Both the position numbers and the translations under genes were made by a program. From NCBI RefSeq assembly GCF_025506275.1, contig NZ_QYCP01000096.1:1-64000 (forward strand): a stretch of DNA of 64,000 nt, given 5' to 3'. The notes beneath the pieces are model-generated. The model made no database searches. It saw nothing but the letters and a program-made list of their open reading frames with translations, and was not told where the DNA came from. This DNA comes from Brevibacterium permense. Its GTDB lineage: Bacteria > Actinomycetota > Actinomycetes > Actinomycetales > Brevibacteriaceae. Of the stretch, positions 43,530 to 53,643 are shown in pieces. Every line of letters begins with the position of its first letter. The stretch's first letter is position 1.

Positions 43530-43978
43530 TCCGAAGCGATTCGGCGGCGTGGCAGCGCGACTGAGTCGGCGGGATCGGTTGGGCCTCGGCCGCCTCGGCG
43601 ATGAGGGCATGAGGCAGCGGGGTTCCTCCGTTGCGGTCGGGTCATGGGACGGTGGGCCGCCTCGGCGAATTTCTGACCGAACGGTCTGATTCCATTCGCC
43701 GCGATCCCGGCTGTGAACAGGCCAGAAACCCTTAGGTAACGAATCTATAACAGTGTTGAACCGATCTGGGTGGGATGCGCGCCTGCGGTAGAGTTGCAAC
43801 AGCTAGGCAAGCACAGCACCTTGTGTTCTATTCGTGCTTCACCGAGGTTATTCTCTAGAGGTCAATGAGAGAAGTCGCGGGGTCAGTTGAGTTTTACTAG
43901 CTTCCGTATCTCGGGTGGGGTCATCTGATCGCGGCTGCGATGCGGGATTTCAATGGCACTGCACTGTATGGAGAAGTA
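43530..43978. promoter_or_regulatory. long leader and promoter region of cold-shock gene
   Basis: 449 bases without a gene. The first part has two copies of CCGCCTCGGCGA (43590-43601, 43657-43668). The part from about 43720 is AT-richer and probably carries the cold-shock gene promoter (candidates: tataac near 43747, tagagt near 43790) and a long 5' leader, as usual for cspA-type genes. Confidence 0.4.
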
Positions 43979-44182
43979 ATGGCACAAGGTACCGTCAAGT
44001 GGTTCAACGCTGAAAAGGGCTATGGATTCATCACCCTCGAAGGCGACAACCAGGACGTGTTCGTTCACTGGAGCGCAATCCAGATGGACGGCTACCGCTC
44101 TCTCGAAGAGGGCCAGCAGGTTCAGTTCGAAGTTGGAGAAGGACAAAAGGGTCCTCAGGCGGAGTCCGTCACCCTCCTCTGA
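43979..44182 (+). CDS. cold-shock protein (CspA family)
   Basis: This is a 67-aa single cold-shock domain. RNP1 is KGYGFITL and RNP2 is DVFVHWSAI, where His-Trp replaces the more usual His-Phe. It binds single-stranded RNA/DNA and acts as an RNA chaperone. ATG 43979 follows tggagaagta; a longer in-frame start at 43940 is unnecessary. An intrinsic terminator is at 44271. Confidence 0.97.
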   Translation: MAQGTVKWFNAEKGYGFITLEGDNQDVFVHWSAIQMDGYRSLEEGQQVQFEVGEGQKGPQAESVTLL

Positions 44183-44270
44183 GACTGGCTGCTGTCAGCA
44201 CAGTTTTCTGATCCGCTGCGGCGGGGCGTCGGAACGGCTTTCGGCCGACCGGCACCAAGCGCACGGGGGA

Positions 44271-44302
44271 AGCGCCGAGCAGGCAACTGCTCGGCGCTTT
44301 TC
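44271..44302 (+). terminator. terminator of cold-shock gene
   Basis: An 11-bp perfect stem (agcgccgagca 44271-44281 with tgctcggcgct 44288-44298) is followed by tttt-type tail. Confidence 0.85.
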
Positions 44303-44739
44303 AGTGTCTGCGGGCGGTAGGCTGCCCTCGAGCGGAAAGCCCTCAGAGGGAGTGTCTGCCGAGGGGTGTGCTCGCGCGGGAGTGCTCTCCGGAGCGTGGC
44401 CACTTGATGCCTGCGACTTGCTGGTCATGGATCAATCGACGTGATTGACCACCTTGTTCCGTAATGCTCACTTTCCTCGGTGTGTTTTTCAGAGAAGACA
44501 GTACCGAATGCCGAAAGTGCGGACGGGGAGGCCGCTGGAGTCGACCTGCGGGTCGCGGGCGGAGTCTGCTCGCAGGCTTGGGGCGCGAGTCGAGGGCCGG
44601 GTCTGAGGCCCGCACCACCCCGGGCCCGCCACCTGCGTCAACCGTTTCGCGCTGGGCCGAACTGCCCTCTGCGCCTCCATCGCGCGCCGACAACTCGCGG
44701 ATCTGAACTGTCCTCGCCCATCTTGGCGGGTGACAAATA

Positions 44740-44766
44740 TTTGCACTCGCATGGGGAGAGTGCTAA
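44740..44766 (+). promoter_or_regulatory. CIRCE operator (HrcA site)
   Basis: tttgcactc, then nine bases, then gagtgctaa matches the CIRCE consensus TTAGCACTC-N9-GAGTGCTAA with one difference. It predicts HrcA repression and heat induction of groEL, about 156 nt downstream. Confidence 0.92.
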
Positions 44767-44916
44767 ATCTAGTACTGGTGAAAACCGATGGGTTCCCATC
44801 AGTCGTCTCGAGAGCGTGGTCCATATGTGGAATGGAACATACGGACACACTCTCTGCCGTCGCGGGCGTTGATGACTGCTCTGGATTCCCACTCCACTCC
44901 ATCAGGGAGGATCTAA

Positions 44917-46566
<1,650 letters not shown>

Positions 46567-46585
46567 TAGCCACCGCTTGTTCGAT

Positions 46586-46627
46586 CGGCCGTGCCGGTGC
46601 CCGCAAGGGTGCCGGCACGGCCGTTTT
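46586..46627 (+). terminator. terminator of groEL
   Basis: A 12-bp stem (cggccgtgccgg with ccggcacggccg) with a loop that extends it further, then tttt. It starts 20 nt past the stop. Confidence 0.88.
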
Positions 46628-46756
46628 CGTGCCCGGACTCTTGGGTCCCGGCCCGACGGTCAGATCGTTCACGCGGAAGTGTCCGCTCGTCGTGCGTCGG
46701 CGACCATCATCGCCGAGGCGGCCCGCCGACCCGTTGTTCCGCAGCCTCGTCCCACA

Positions 46757-46762
46757 TAGGCT
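46757..46762 (+). promoter_or_regulatory. -10 box (TAGGCT) of NTF2-like gene, leaderless spacing
   Basis: TAGGCT begins 12 nt before ATG 46769, and no ribosome-binding site is present. Confidence 0.55.
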
Positions 46763-46768
46763 GGGTCC

Positions 46769-47158
46769 ATGACCTTCACCGGCACCGATGCCTGCGGAAA
46801 CAGTCCGAAGAACGTCTTCGTCGCGACGTTCGAGGAGAATCTCTTCAACGGCGACAGAGAAGCCCTCAACGAGATGATCGCCGACGACTGCGTGCTGCAG
46901 ATCGTCCACCCTTCCGGCGTCGAAACCCACACGGGCCGGGAAGCCGTCGTCGAAGCGCTGTTGAAATTGTCCAGCCATTCTCACGAGGTCGGCCACCTCG
47001 AAGCAGCGATCACCCACGGCAAGGCCGCGGCCGCGTGGGGATACTGGCAGGCCGAGGCCGAGGCCGACGGCGACAACCTGCGGCACTTCTCGCACACCAT
47101 GTGGTTCACCACGCACAAAGCACAGGAGTTCGGACAGATCCGGATCTTTCAGGTCTGA
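46769..47158 (+). CDS. SnoaL/NTF2-like protein
   Basis: This is a 129-aa protein with a cone-shaped NTF2-like fold pattern: N-terminal helix (VFVATFEENLFNGDREALNEMIADDCVLQIVHPSG), THTGREAVVEALLKL, AAAWGYWQAE and a last strand FGQIRIFQV. Such proteins bind small hydrophobic ligands or are isomerases. Function unknown. It is monocistronic after groEL. Confidence 0.85.
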   Translation: MTFTGTDACGNSPKNVFVATFEENLFNGDREALNEMIADDCVLQIVHPSGVETHTGREAVVEALLKLSSHSHEVGHLEAAITHGKAAAAWGYWQAEAEADGDNLRHFSHTMWFTTHKAQEFGQIRIFQV

Positions 47159-47245
47159 GACGGTTCCGGGCGCGCCCGGTCTGAGTAGGAAACGGAGTTT
47201 CCGGGCCTGAAGAGGCCCAGACCCCGCCAGACTCGGAGCGTAACC

Positions 47246-48007
47246 TCAGTCCCAGGGATTGTCGCGGTTATGGCGGCGATGCGACCGGCGCCGGTCCCGC
47301 TCTTCCCGCCGTGAGATCTGTCCGGGAGAGTACGGCGGATGAGACGGATGCGGCGGCTGCAGGCCCGTACCGAAGTCCGCTTCGTAATCTCGCTCGGGGG
47401 CTTCGCCCTCTTCGAGCTGTCGCTTGGCCTCGGCATCGCCGAGGTGTGCCCTGGCCCGCCGCGTGAGCTCCTTCTTCCGGTTGCGGATGATCTCATCCTT
47501 GTGTGCGATGCGCCCCAAGCCGCCGAACAGCATGGGGATGATGACGAAGATCGGCCAGAAGAAGATGAACTGGCCGGAGGCGATCGACGAGATCGCCCAG
47601 ATCGCCAGCACGATGCCGACCGGGCCCGCCACGGCGCCGAGCAGCGACCGGCGCACCCGATCCCGGTAGTACTTCTGCGCCGCAGCATCGATCTGCTCAG
47701 GAGTGATCGGCACACGGTCGTCATTGAGACGAGCCAGAGCTCGCGCGCGTCCCGCATCATCGAGCGGGCCCGACTCGGCGGGATCGGCGAGGACGAGGTC
47801 CTCGATCAGCGCTGGGACCTCACCCAGCATTTTGATCTTCGCGGCTGCCTCGGTGCGTTCATCGAACTCCGTCACGTCGAGCTGACCGAGGGCATATCCC
47901 TCTGAGAGGACATCACTGACGACCGCGCGATCGGCATCAGAGGCCCGGACCTGTCCATAAGATCGCGGATCTGCGCTGAATCGCGACCAGACGGGACTGC
48001 CATTCAT
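47246..48007 (-). CDS. DUF1707 membrane protein
   Basis: This is a 253-aa protein. The DUF1707 (SHOCT-like) domain is at the N-terminus (VRASDADRAVVSDVLSEGYALGQLDVTEFDERTEAAAKI). A basic region and two membrane helices follow (VAGPVGIVLAIWAISSI and FIFFWPIFVIIPMLFGGLG), then a long charged C-terminal tail rich in Arg and Glu. DUF1707 is common in actinobacterial membrane proteins of unknown function. ATG 48007 is chosen because TAGAGT lies 13 nt upstream. It diverges from the TauE-type gene. Confidence 0.88.
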   Translation of the reverse strand: MNGSPVWSRFSADPRSYGQVRASDADRAVVSDVLSEGYALGQLDVTEFDERTEAAAKIKMLGEVPALIEDLVLADPAESGPLDDAGRARALARLNDDRVPITPEQIDAAAQKYYRDRVRRSLLGAVAGPVGIVLAIWAISSIASGQFIFFWPIFVIIPMLFGGLGRIAHKDEIIRNRKKELTRRARAHLGDAEAKRQLEEGEAPERDYEADFGTGLQPPHPSHPPYSPGQISRREERDRRRSHRRHNRDNPWD

Positions 48008-48014
48008 GGTGAAT

Positions 48015-48020
48015 ACTCTA
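48015..48020 (-). promoter_or_regulatory. -10 box (TAGAGT) of DUF1707 gene, leaderless spacing
   Basis: On the minus strand it begins 13 nt before ATG 48007. Confidence 0.5.
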
Positions 48021-48070
48021 ACCCCGCGCTCGACGGCGAGACCGAGGACCAGCCGGGAATCGGGCTGGAC

Positions 48071-48076
48071 TAGACT
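48071..48076 (+). promoter_or_regulatory. -10 box (TAGACT) of TauE/SafE-type gene, leaderless spacing
   Basis: TAGACT begins 13 nt before GTG 48084. Confidence 0.55.
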
Positions 48077-48083
48077 CGACCAT

Positions 48084-48833
48084 GTGGAACCCGTCGTCGT
48101 GCTCATCCTCTTCGCAGTGTTCCTCGGTGCATTGTCCCAACGCGTCACCGGGATGGGATTCGGCCTGGTTAGCGGCCCATTCCTCGTCCTCCTCCTCGAC
48201 CCGTTCAGCGGAGTCATCCTCGTCAACATCTGCGGAATCGTCGCGTCATTTTCCGTCTTCGTCCGCACCTTCGCCGAAGTTGAATGGCCGCCGTTCCGGC
48301 ACCTTTCCTTGGGCGCGGTGATCGGCACGATCCCCGGCGCACTGCTCTCATCATCGATGCCCACCCCTCCGCTGCAGATCCTCATCGGCGCACTCATCGT
48401 CGTCTCCCTCATCAGCTCACTGACCTTGGGGAAGCTGGGTCGGTCGATCCCCGCGAACTTCGGCACACGGCTGACTGCCGGGCTCTTCTCCGGTGCGATG
48501 TCGGCCGCGGCCGGAGCCGGGGGACCGGCCGTGAGCGCCTATTCCGTCCTGACGAACTGGGAGCAGCGGTCGTTCGCTGCCACTCTCCAGCCGTTCCTCG
48601 TCGTCGGGACCGCCTCGGCGGTGGTGATGAAGGTGATCATCGACGGAGGAGCGTGGCCGCAGCTGGAGATCGGAGTATGGATCGGACTCGGCATCGTCCT
48701 CGTGAGCGGTCTGGTCGGCGGCGATTGGCTCGCGCGTCATATCGATGCGGCCATCGCGCGGATCGGGATGCTCGTGCTCGCATTCGGAGGCGGCATCGCG
48801 GCCTTGGCCAAGGGCCTCCTGGGGCTCGTCTGA
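48084..48833 (+). CDS. TauE/SafE-family anion exporter/permease
   Basis: This is a 249-aa membrane protein with eight or so helices. Its first helix begins VVVLILFAVFLGALSQRVTGMGFGLVSGPFLVLLL. The family repeats (GAVIGTIPGALL and later GLVGGDWLA) are visible, as is AAAGAGGPAVSAYSVLTNW in the second half. The family moves sulfite, sulfonates or organic acids. GTG 48084 is fixed by hydrophobicity and the -10 box. Substrate unknown. Confidence 0.88.
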   Translation: MEPVVVLILFAVFLGALSQRVTGMGFGLVSGPFLVLLLDPFSGVILVNICGIVASFSVFVRTFAEVEWPPFRHLSLGAVIGTIPGALLSSSMPTPPLQILIGALIVVSLISSLTLGKLGRSIPANFGTRLTAGLFSGAMSAAAGAGGPAVSAYSVLTNWEQRSFAATLQPFLVVGTASAVVMKVIIDGGAWPQLEIGVWIGLGIVLVSGLVGGDWLARHIDAAIARIGMLVLAFGGGIAALAKGLLGLV

Positions 48834-48990
48834 GGCAGTCGGCCCCGGCCGAGTGACGGGTGTCGGATGGCCTGAGTGGACCGGTCATCGACGTCAGGGG
48901 ACTGAGCGGTTGTGGGGCACAGGCTCAGACGCCTGTCAGTTTCATCGGGCATACTGGTCAAGGACAAAGCTAGCCTGGGAGGCATGGATC

Positions 48991-49812
48991 GTGACTGAAG
49001 TATTTCTGTTGCTGCTCGTAGTTCTCGGGGCCGTTTTCTTCATCGGTCACCGCAAGGAGAAGAAGCGGCAGCGGGAATTGCACGCCGCCGAACTTCAGCA
49101 GGTGAAGAAGACCGCTGAAGAAGATGTCACCTCTTTCGGCGAAGAAGTCGCCGAACTCGACGTCATCACCGCGGGAGTCGACCTCGACACCGGCGGGGCA
49201 CAGGACTACAAGCAGGCGCTCGACTCGTACGACGTCGCCAAGGAGACACTCGAGAAGGTCTCCGAATCCGCTGACATCCGCCATGTCACCGAGGCACTCG
49301 AAGACGGCCGTTACGCCGCCAAATGCGTTCGCGCCCGGGTCGAGGGCAAACCCCTGCCTGTGCGTCGCCCGCCCTGCTTCTTCAACCCTCAGCATGGTCC
49401 TTCGGTCGAAGACATCGACTGGGCCCCGGCCGGCGGCCAGCTGCGTCCGGTGCCGGTATGTGCCGCCGACGCCGAACGCGTCGCTGTCGGTGCGGATCCG
49501 CTGGTGCGCAAGGTCGTCACCGGTGACGGACACACTCGCCGCGCCTATTGGGAGGCCGGACCGGCCTACGCCGAGTACAACCGCGGCTACTTCAACTCCT
49601 ACGCAGGTTCCGGCCTGCTGCCCGGCGTCCTCATGGGTGCCATGATGTTCGGCGGAATGGGCGGCGGCTGGGACGGCGCCTACGGCGGCGACATGGGCGA
49701 CGCCGGTGGCGATATGGGCGGAGACATGGGCGGCGGTGACGGCGGCGGTTTCTTCGGAGGCGACGGCGGTGACGGCGGCGGCCTGTTCGACGGATTCGGA
49801 GACATGTTCTGA
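48991..49812 (+). CDS. membrane-anchored protein with Gly/Asp-rich tail, function unknown
   Basis: This is a 273-aa protein beginning at GTG 48991 with a membrane helix (VTEVFLLLLVVLGAVFFIG) followed by a basic stop-transfer. A helical segment (about 25-110), a Cys-containing domain (PVRRPPCFFNPQHG, PVPVCAADAER) and EYNRGYFNSYAGSGLL come next. The C-terminal 50 residues are almost entirely Gly, Asp, Met and Phe (GGDMGDAGGDMGGDMGGGDG). I do not recognise a characterised family member. The SD gggaggc fits GTG 48991. The next gene overlaps its stop (TGATG). Confidence 0.8.
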   Translation: MTEVFLLLLVVLGAVFFIGHRKEKKRQRELHAAELQQVKKTAEEDVTSFGEEVAELDVITAGVDLDTGGAQDYKQALDSYDVAKETLEKVSESADIRHVTEALEDGRYAAKCVRARVEGKPLPVRRPPCFFNPQHGPSVEDIDWAPAGGQLRPVPVCAADAERVAVGADPLVRKVVTGDGHTRRAYWEAGPAYAEYNRGYFNSYAGSGLLPGVLMGAMMFGGMGGGWDGAYGGDMGDAGGDMGGDMGGGDGGGFFGGDGGDGGGLFDGFGDMF

Positions 49813-50030
49813 TGGACACGATCGAGATCCGCGGCGAGTCGATCAGACTCGGTCAGCTGCTCAAACTCCACGGAATCGCCGAACACGGCGCCATGGCCAA
49901 GGACATGATCGCCGACGGTGAGGTCAGCGTCAATGGCGAGGTCGAGACCCGCCGTGGAGCCACGATCCGTCCCGGCGACCGCATCGAAGCTCTCGGCGAA
50001 GTCATCGAGGTGGCTGCCGAGGAAGGCTGA
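49812..50030 (+). CDS. S4-domain RNA-binding protein (YbcJ-like)
   Basis: This is a 72-aa protein made of one S4 fold: IRLGQLLKLHGIAEHGAMAKDMIADGEVSVNGEVETRRGATIRPGD. It is the small YbcJ/YaaA-like type thought to bind structured RNA. It overlaps the preceding gene by 1 nt and is followed by a strong hairpin. Confidence 0.92.
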   Translation: MDTIEIRGESIRLGQLLKLHGIAEHGAMAKDMIADGEVSVNGEVETRRGATIRPGDRIEALGEVIEVAAEEG

Positions 50031-50047
50031 CAGCTTCAGATACGAGT

Positions 50048-50075
50048 GGAGGGCGTCCCCGCGGGGACGCCCTCC
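50048..50075. terminator. bidirectional hairpin between S4 gene and pspAB
   Basis: Perfect 13-bp arms (ggagggcgtcccc / ggggacgccctcc) lie between convergent genes. There is no long T-run on either side. Confidence 0.7.
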
Positions 50076-50119
50076 ATCCGCATCTGCATGGACTTGACCA
50101 GCTGTCGGGCCGGATTCGC

Positions 50120-50719
50120 CTAGTGCAGCTCGGGAGCGCCCGGGGTGTCGTTCATGCCTGGGGCGTCCCACAGAGCCGACCAGTTCGACGTGTCCTCCTC
50201 GAACGGCAACTCGTTGGAGAGGATGCCTTTGACCTGGATCTCCAGGGGATTGTCTCGCTGTTTCGGACCCGACTGCACGAACGGATAGAAGGTTCCGCGC
50301 TTGTACTGGTAGACCAACGCCATCCGGCGTCCATCGGGATGGACGAAGTACACGGTTGTGCACAGCAGCATCGTGTCGAAGCCCTGATTGACCAGCGCCG
50401 AGTTCACGGCGTGGATGTTCGTGACGAGGTTGACCACCTCGGCGTTCCCATCGGCCACGACCTGCCACGTGAACCCGAACCCGTCGTTCTCCTGCCTCAC
50501 CGAGGCGGCCGGGTCGGAGCCGATGAGGGCGACGCTTTCGGACTCGGCGGATTGGAACGCGGCTCCCTCGACCTGACGGAAGGCGACGGCCCCGACACCG
50601 GTGGGGGTGAAGCCGGTCGCGGCCTGCAGAGTCAGTGCCGCCGGCGGCAGGGCGAAGAGGTCGTCGAGGTTGGCCCGCTTCGGTTTGGACCGGCCGAGCA
50701 ATGCGTCGAAGAATCCCAT
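50120..50719 (-). CDS. pspAB: PspA-associated protein PspAB
   Basis: This is a 199-aa soluble protein, last of the order pspA-pspAA-htpX-pspAB. It starts MGFFDALLGRSKPKRANLDDLFALPPAALTL, the family pattern, and has a YFVHPDGRRMALVYQYKRGTFYPF core. The family is known only by its link to PspA and HtpX in actinobacteria. Role in envelope stress is inferred from that context. Confidence 0.88.
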   Translation of the reverse strand: MGFFDALLGRSKPKRANLDDLFALPPAALTLQAATGFTPTGVGAVAFRQVEGAAFQSAESESVALIGSDPAASVRQENDGFGFTWQVVADGNAEVVNLVTNIHAVNSALVNQGFDTMLLCTTVYFVHPDGRRMALVYQYKRGTFYPFVQSGPKQRDNPLEIQVKGILSNELPFEEDTSNWSALWDAPGMNDTPGAPELH

Positions 50720-50766
50720 GGAGCTCCTATTTCGGTGGTGCGCGGTTCAAAGGGTGCGGTGGATGC

Positions 50767-51678
50767 TCACTCGGGGCGGGAGAGCTGGGCCGAGATCTGG
50801 GCCAGCTGCTCCAGTCGCTTCTCGAGTGAGGGGTGAGTGGAGAAGAGCTGGCCGAAGGCGGCCTTTCCGCTGATGGCGGGGATGAGAGCGAGGTGGTTCG
50901 CCGAGGCGGACGACCGCAGATCCTTCTCCGGGATCTTGGCCATGTCTCCGCTGAGCTTCGTCAGCGCCGACGCCAGTGTGGACGGTGCACCGGTGAGGAT
51001 GGCTGCTGCGCGATCGGCGGCCAACTCGCGATATCGGGAGAGGGCGCGGATGAGGACGAACGAGAGCCCGTAGACGACGGCACCGACGAGGATGAAGAGC
51101 AGCTGGATCGGGATGCCGTTGTTATTGTTGTTCGACCGTCCGAAGCTCATGTAGTAGCCGGCGCGCATCATCAGTGCGGCGACGACACCGGTGACTCCGG
51201 CGACGGTCATCACCGTGACATCGCGGTGGGCGACGTGTGAGAGCTCATGGGCGAGCACGACCTCGACCTCATCACGGTCGAGCTTCTCGAGCAGACCACG
51301 GGTCACGCACACCACCGAGCGCTCAGGGGAGCGACCGGTGGCGAAGGCATTGGGGATCGGAGAGTTCGAGACGGCCACGCGGGGTTTCGTCGAATCGGCC
51401 AGCTGGCAGAGTCGGTCGACGATCGTATGCAGCTCCGGGGCCTCCTCGGGGGAGACCTCCCGTCCGCCCATGGCACGCATGGCGATCTTGTCGGAGAAGT
51501 ACCACTGGAAGAAGAACGCGCCGGCGCTGATGAGGACGGCGATGATGACTCCGGGAATGTTCTGTCCGAAGATCCACCAGATCGCGAGGATGAGGACGAC
51601 ATAGATGAGGCCGTTGAGGAAGATCGTCCATCCCATCCGCATGGTCAGTCCGTTGTCTTTGACGAAGCGATTCTTCAT
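50767..51678 (-). CDS. htpX: membrane zinc metalloprotease HtpX
   Basis: This is a 303-aa M48 protease for quality control of membrane proteins. Two N-terminal helices (MGWTIFLNGLIYVVLILAIWW and IPGVIIAVLISAGAFFFQW) precede the zinc motif LAHELSHVAHRD. Two more helices follow, and the third ligand Glu is in SRYRELAADRAA. ATG 51678 follows gaggaacccc. It is within the psp operon, 79 nt after pspAA. Confidence 0.95.
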   Translation of the reverse strand: MKNRFVKDNGLTMRMGWTIFLNGLIYVVLILAIWWIFGQNIPGVIIAVLISAGAFFFQWYFSDKIAMRAMGGREVSPEEAPELHTIVDRLCQLADSTKPRVAVSNSPIPNAFATGRSPERSVVCVTRGLLEKLDRDEVEVVLAHELSHVAHRDVTVMTVAGVTGVVAALMMRAGYYMSFGRSNNNNNGIPIQLLFILVGAVVYGLSFVLIRALSRYRELAADRAAAILTGAPSTLASALTKLSGDMAKIPEKDLRSSASANHLALIPAISGKAAFGQLFSTHPSLEKRLEQLAQISAQLSRPE

Positions 51679-51757
51679 CGGGGTTCCTCTCTGGCAGTGG
51701 CAGAACCGGCCCACTGTCGAAGACAATGGGCCGGGTGCATTTCGGTGCTCTGTGGTT

Positions 51758-52042
51758 TCAGGCCGGGTCCGGGATGAAACCCTCGCCGGTGAGCAGTTCG
51801 GCGATCTCGGCCAAGGTGGCGTCGACGAACGGGATGACGACATCGGAGGATCCGAGGTAGTCATCGGCGACGGGCTGCCCGTTGGCCGTGACGTAGTCGT
51901 GGAGGGCGCTCAGCGCGGTGCGGGCGGCTTCCTCGTTGCCGGCGTTGACGGCATCTTCGACCTGGTTGTCGTACTTCTGGAGCAGGTCCTGGTCGACGTT
52001 CTTGACGTCGAACTGTCCTTCGCCCATCATGCGGATGATCAT
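51758..52042 (-). CDS. pspAA: PspA-associated protein PspAA
   Basis: This is a 94-aa acidic protein starting MIIRMMGEGQFDVKNVDQDLLQKYDNQVEDAV, the PspAA pattern, and ending in FVDATLAEIAELLTGEGFIPDPA. It overlaps the pspA stop by 4 nt. It is found only beside PspA in actinobacteria; the mechanism is unknown. Confidence 0.9.
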   Translation of the reverse strand: MIIRMMGEGQFDVKNVDQDLLQKYDNQVEDAVNAGNEEAARTALSALHDYVTANGQPVADDYLGSSDVVIPFVDATLAEIAELLTGEGFIPDPA

Positions 52043-52788
52043 TGCTGATCCTCACCTTCGAGCGACTTCTGGTCCTGGTTCTCGGACCCGGCAGGCAGGG
52101 AATCACGCATCCGCTGGAGTTCCATCTCGACATCGTTCTCGCTGGAGAGGGAGTCGAGCTGGGCGGTGATGTCGTCCTTCTGGGTTCCCGTGACGTCGTC
52201 GAGGGCACCCGAAGCGAGGAGCTCATCGACGGCACCGGCCCGCGCCTGCAGCGACGCGGTCTTGTCTTCGGCGCGCTGGACGGCGAGTCCGACGTCCCCG
52301 AGCTCTTCCGAGATGCCCGAGAACGCCTCGCCGATCTTGGTCTGTGCGTCGGCGGCATTGTACGTGGCCTTCAGCGTCTCCTTCTTCGTGCGGAAGGCAT
52401 CGACCTTGGCCTGGAGACGCTGCGAGGCGAGAGTGAGCTTCTGCTCCTCGCCCTGCAGTCCTTCGTGCTGGGTCTGCAGGTCGGTGATCTGCTGAGTCAG
52501 ACCGGACTTGCGGGTCAGTGCCTCGCGAGCGAGGTCTTCGCGACCGATCTGCATGGCTTTCTCGGCCTGACCGGAGAGCTTGTTCTGCTGCTGTTCGAGC
52601 TGGTTGATCTGCAGCTCGAGGCGCTTGCGGCTGGTGGCGACATCGGCAACACCACGACGGACCTTCTGCAGCAGCTCCAGCTGCTTCTGGTACGAATAAT
52701 CAAGGGTTTCGTTGGGGTTTTCGGCCTTGTCCAGTGCTTTGTTGGCCTTGGCACCGAAGATCGTCGCGATCCGTTGGAAGATACTCAT
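52039..52788 (-). CDS. pspA: phage-shock protein A / IM30 (ESCRT-III-like)
   Basis: This is a 249-aa coiled-coil protein that polymerises on damaged membranes. The N-terminal amphipathic helix MSIFQRIATIFGAKANKALD is followed by the EDPNETLDYSY-type segment and four long helices rich in Gln, Glu, Lys and Leu. The tail is acidic (SLEGEDQQ). ATG 52788 was chosen because the amphipathic helix must be N-terminal. It heads the psp operon; the promoter should lie in 52789-53127. Confidence 0.95.
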   Translation of the reverse strand: MSIFQRIATIFGAKANKALDKAENPNETLDYSYQKQLELLQKVRRGVADVATSRKRLELQINQLEQQQNKLSGQAEKAMQIGREDLAREALTRKSGLTQQITDLQTQHEGLQGEEQKLTLASQRLQAKVDAFRTKKETLKATYNAADAQTKIGEAFSGISEELGDVGLAVQRAEDKTASLQARAGAVDELLASGALDDVTGTQKDDITAQLDSLSSENDVEMELQRMRDSLPAGSENQDQKSLEGEDQQ

Positions 52789-53127
52789 CCGTAGTCGACT
52801 CCTGCATTGGTTTGACCCGACGCTGCCAACCCGATCCACTCCGGTCCGGAGATTCTTGGCCAACACCGCCGCGAACTATCGCTCTCAAGTCTACTGAGAA
52901 AGGCTGATAGTTTGCCAGACGCCGACTACGAGAACGAACAGATCCCGGCCGCGGAAACTCGGGGATCCACGGCGGGGATCTGTGACGCTCGGCGAACGGG
53001 GCTCGACAGGGCGTGCAGCGCGAGCGAATCCGGTCGGGACGCCAGACCGAGCAGGGACTCGACGAGGCGGAACGGGAACTGCCCGTCACGAGCAGAAGCT
53101 CGATCGTGACGATGGAATCCGATCGGC
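52789..53127. other. intergenic region between pspA and WXG100 gene
   Basis: 339 bases with no supported gene. A 65-codon frame on the plus strand lacks a good start and has no recognisable content. It presumably contains the pspA promoter on the minus strand. Confidence 0.45.
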
Positions 53128-53421
53128 TCAGGGGGCGAAGAGACGCGAGTTCGCCGCCTCGACTTCGGAATACTGCCGGGCCGCGGTGTGGAGCGCGCCG
53201 TGGACGGAGTTGAGCGATTCCATGAGCTGCTTCTGCGCACGCTCCCACTGGTTGACCACGGCTTGGAAATTCTGGGCCGCACTGCCGCGCCAGCATTCCT
53301 GGAGGGCGAGCAGATTGCGCATCATCGTGTCGGATTCGGACACGAGATTGCGGGAGGTGTTCGCGGCGGCTGTGGCAGCGGATTGGACGCGTTCGGCGTC
53401 GACTTCGAAACTCATCATCAC
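53128..53421 (-). CDS. WXG100-family (ESAT-6-like) protein
   Basis: This is a 97-aa helical hairpin protein. The turn motif is CWRGSAAQNFQ (W-x-G) and the C-terminal helix ends in ARQYSEVEAANSRLF, close to the YxxxD/E export signal. Such proteins are substrates of type VII (ESX/Yuk) secretion. No second WXG protein, EccC ATPase or toxin is adjacent, so it is an orphan. SD agaggagtg precedes ATG 53421; MSFEVDA two codons later is an alternative. Confidence 0.85.
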   Translation of the reverse strand: MMMSFEVDAERVQSAATAAANTSRNLVSESDTMMRNLLALQECWRGSAAQNFQAVVNQWERAQKQLMESLNSVHGALHTAARQYSEVEAANSRLFAP

Positions 53422-53643
53422 TCCTCTTGGTCAGAGACGTTCCGCCGCAGTCGGGCGAGACGACATCAGTGTCGGCGAATGTGGCCGAAGGGAGGAAGAA
53501 CACGGATAGAGGGTGTGGACAGCGTTCGACTGTCCACACCCTCCAGGTGGCTGAGTCACGACCGGATCCCCACGCGAGGACGCTTGAGTGGTGGAAGTTC
53601 GGGCGGCTGACCGCTGCAGCAGCGGACCGCCTCGGCGACGTGC

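Noticed and set aside
44183-44740. Missing groES or small genes before groEL
   Set aside because: No frame encodes a GroES-like protein. Short frames lack starts and ordered codon use, and orphan groEL with CIRCE is normal in actinobacteria.
52912-53109. 65-codon plus-strand frame between pspA and the WXG100 gene
   Set aside because: TTG start without ribosome-binding site, no recognisable domain, and composition unlike the neighbours.
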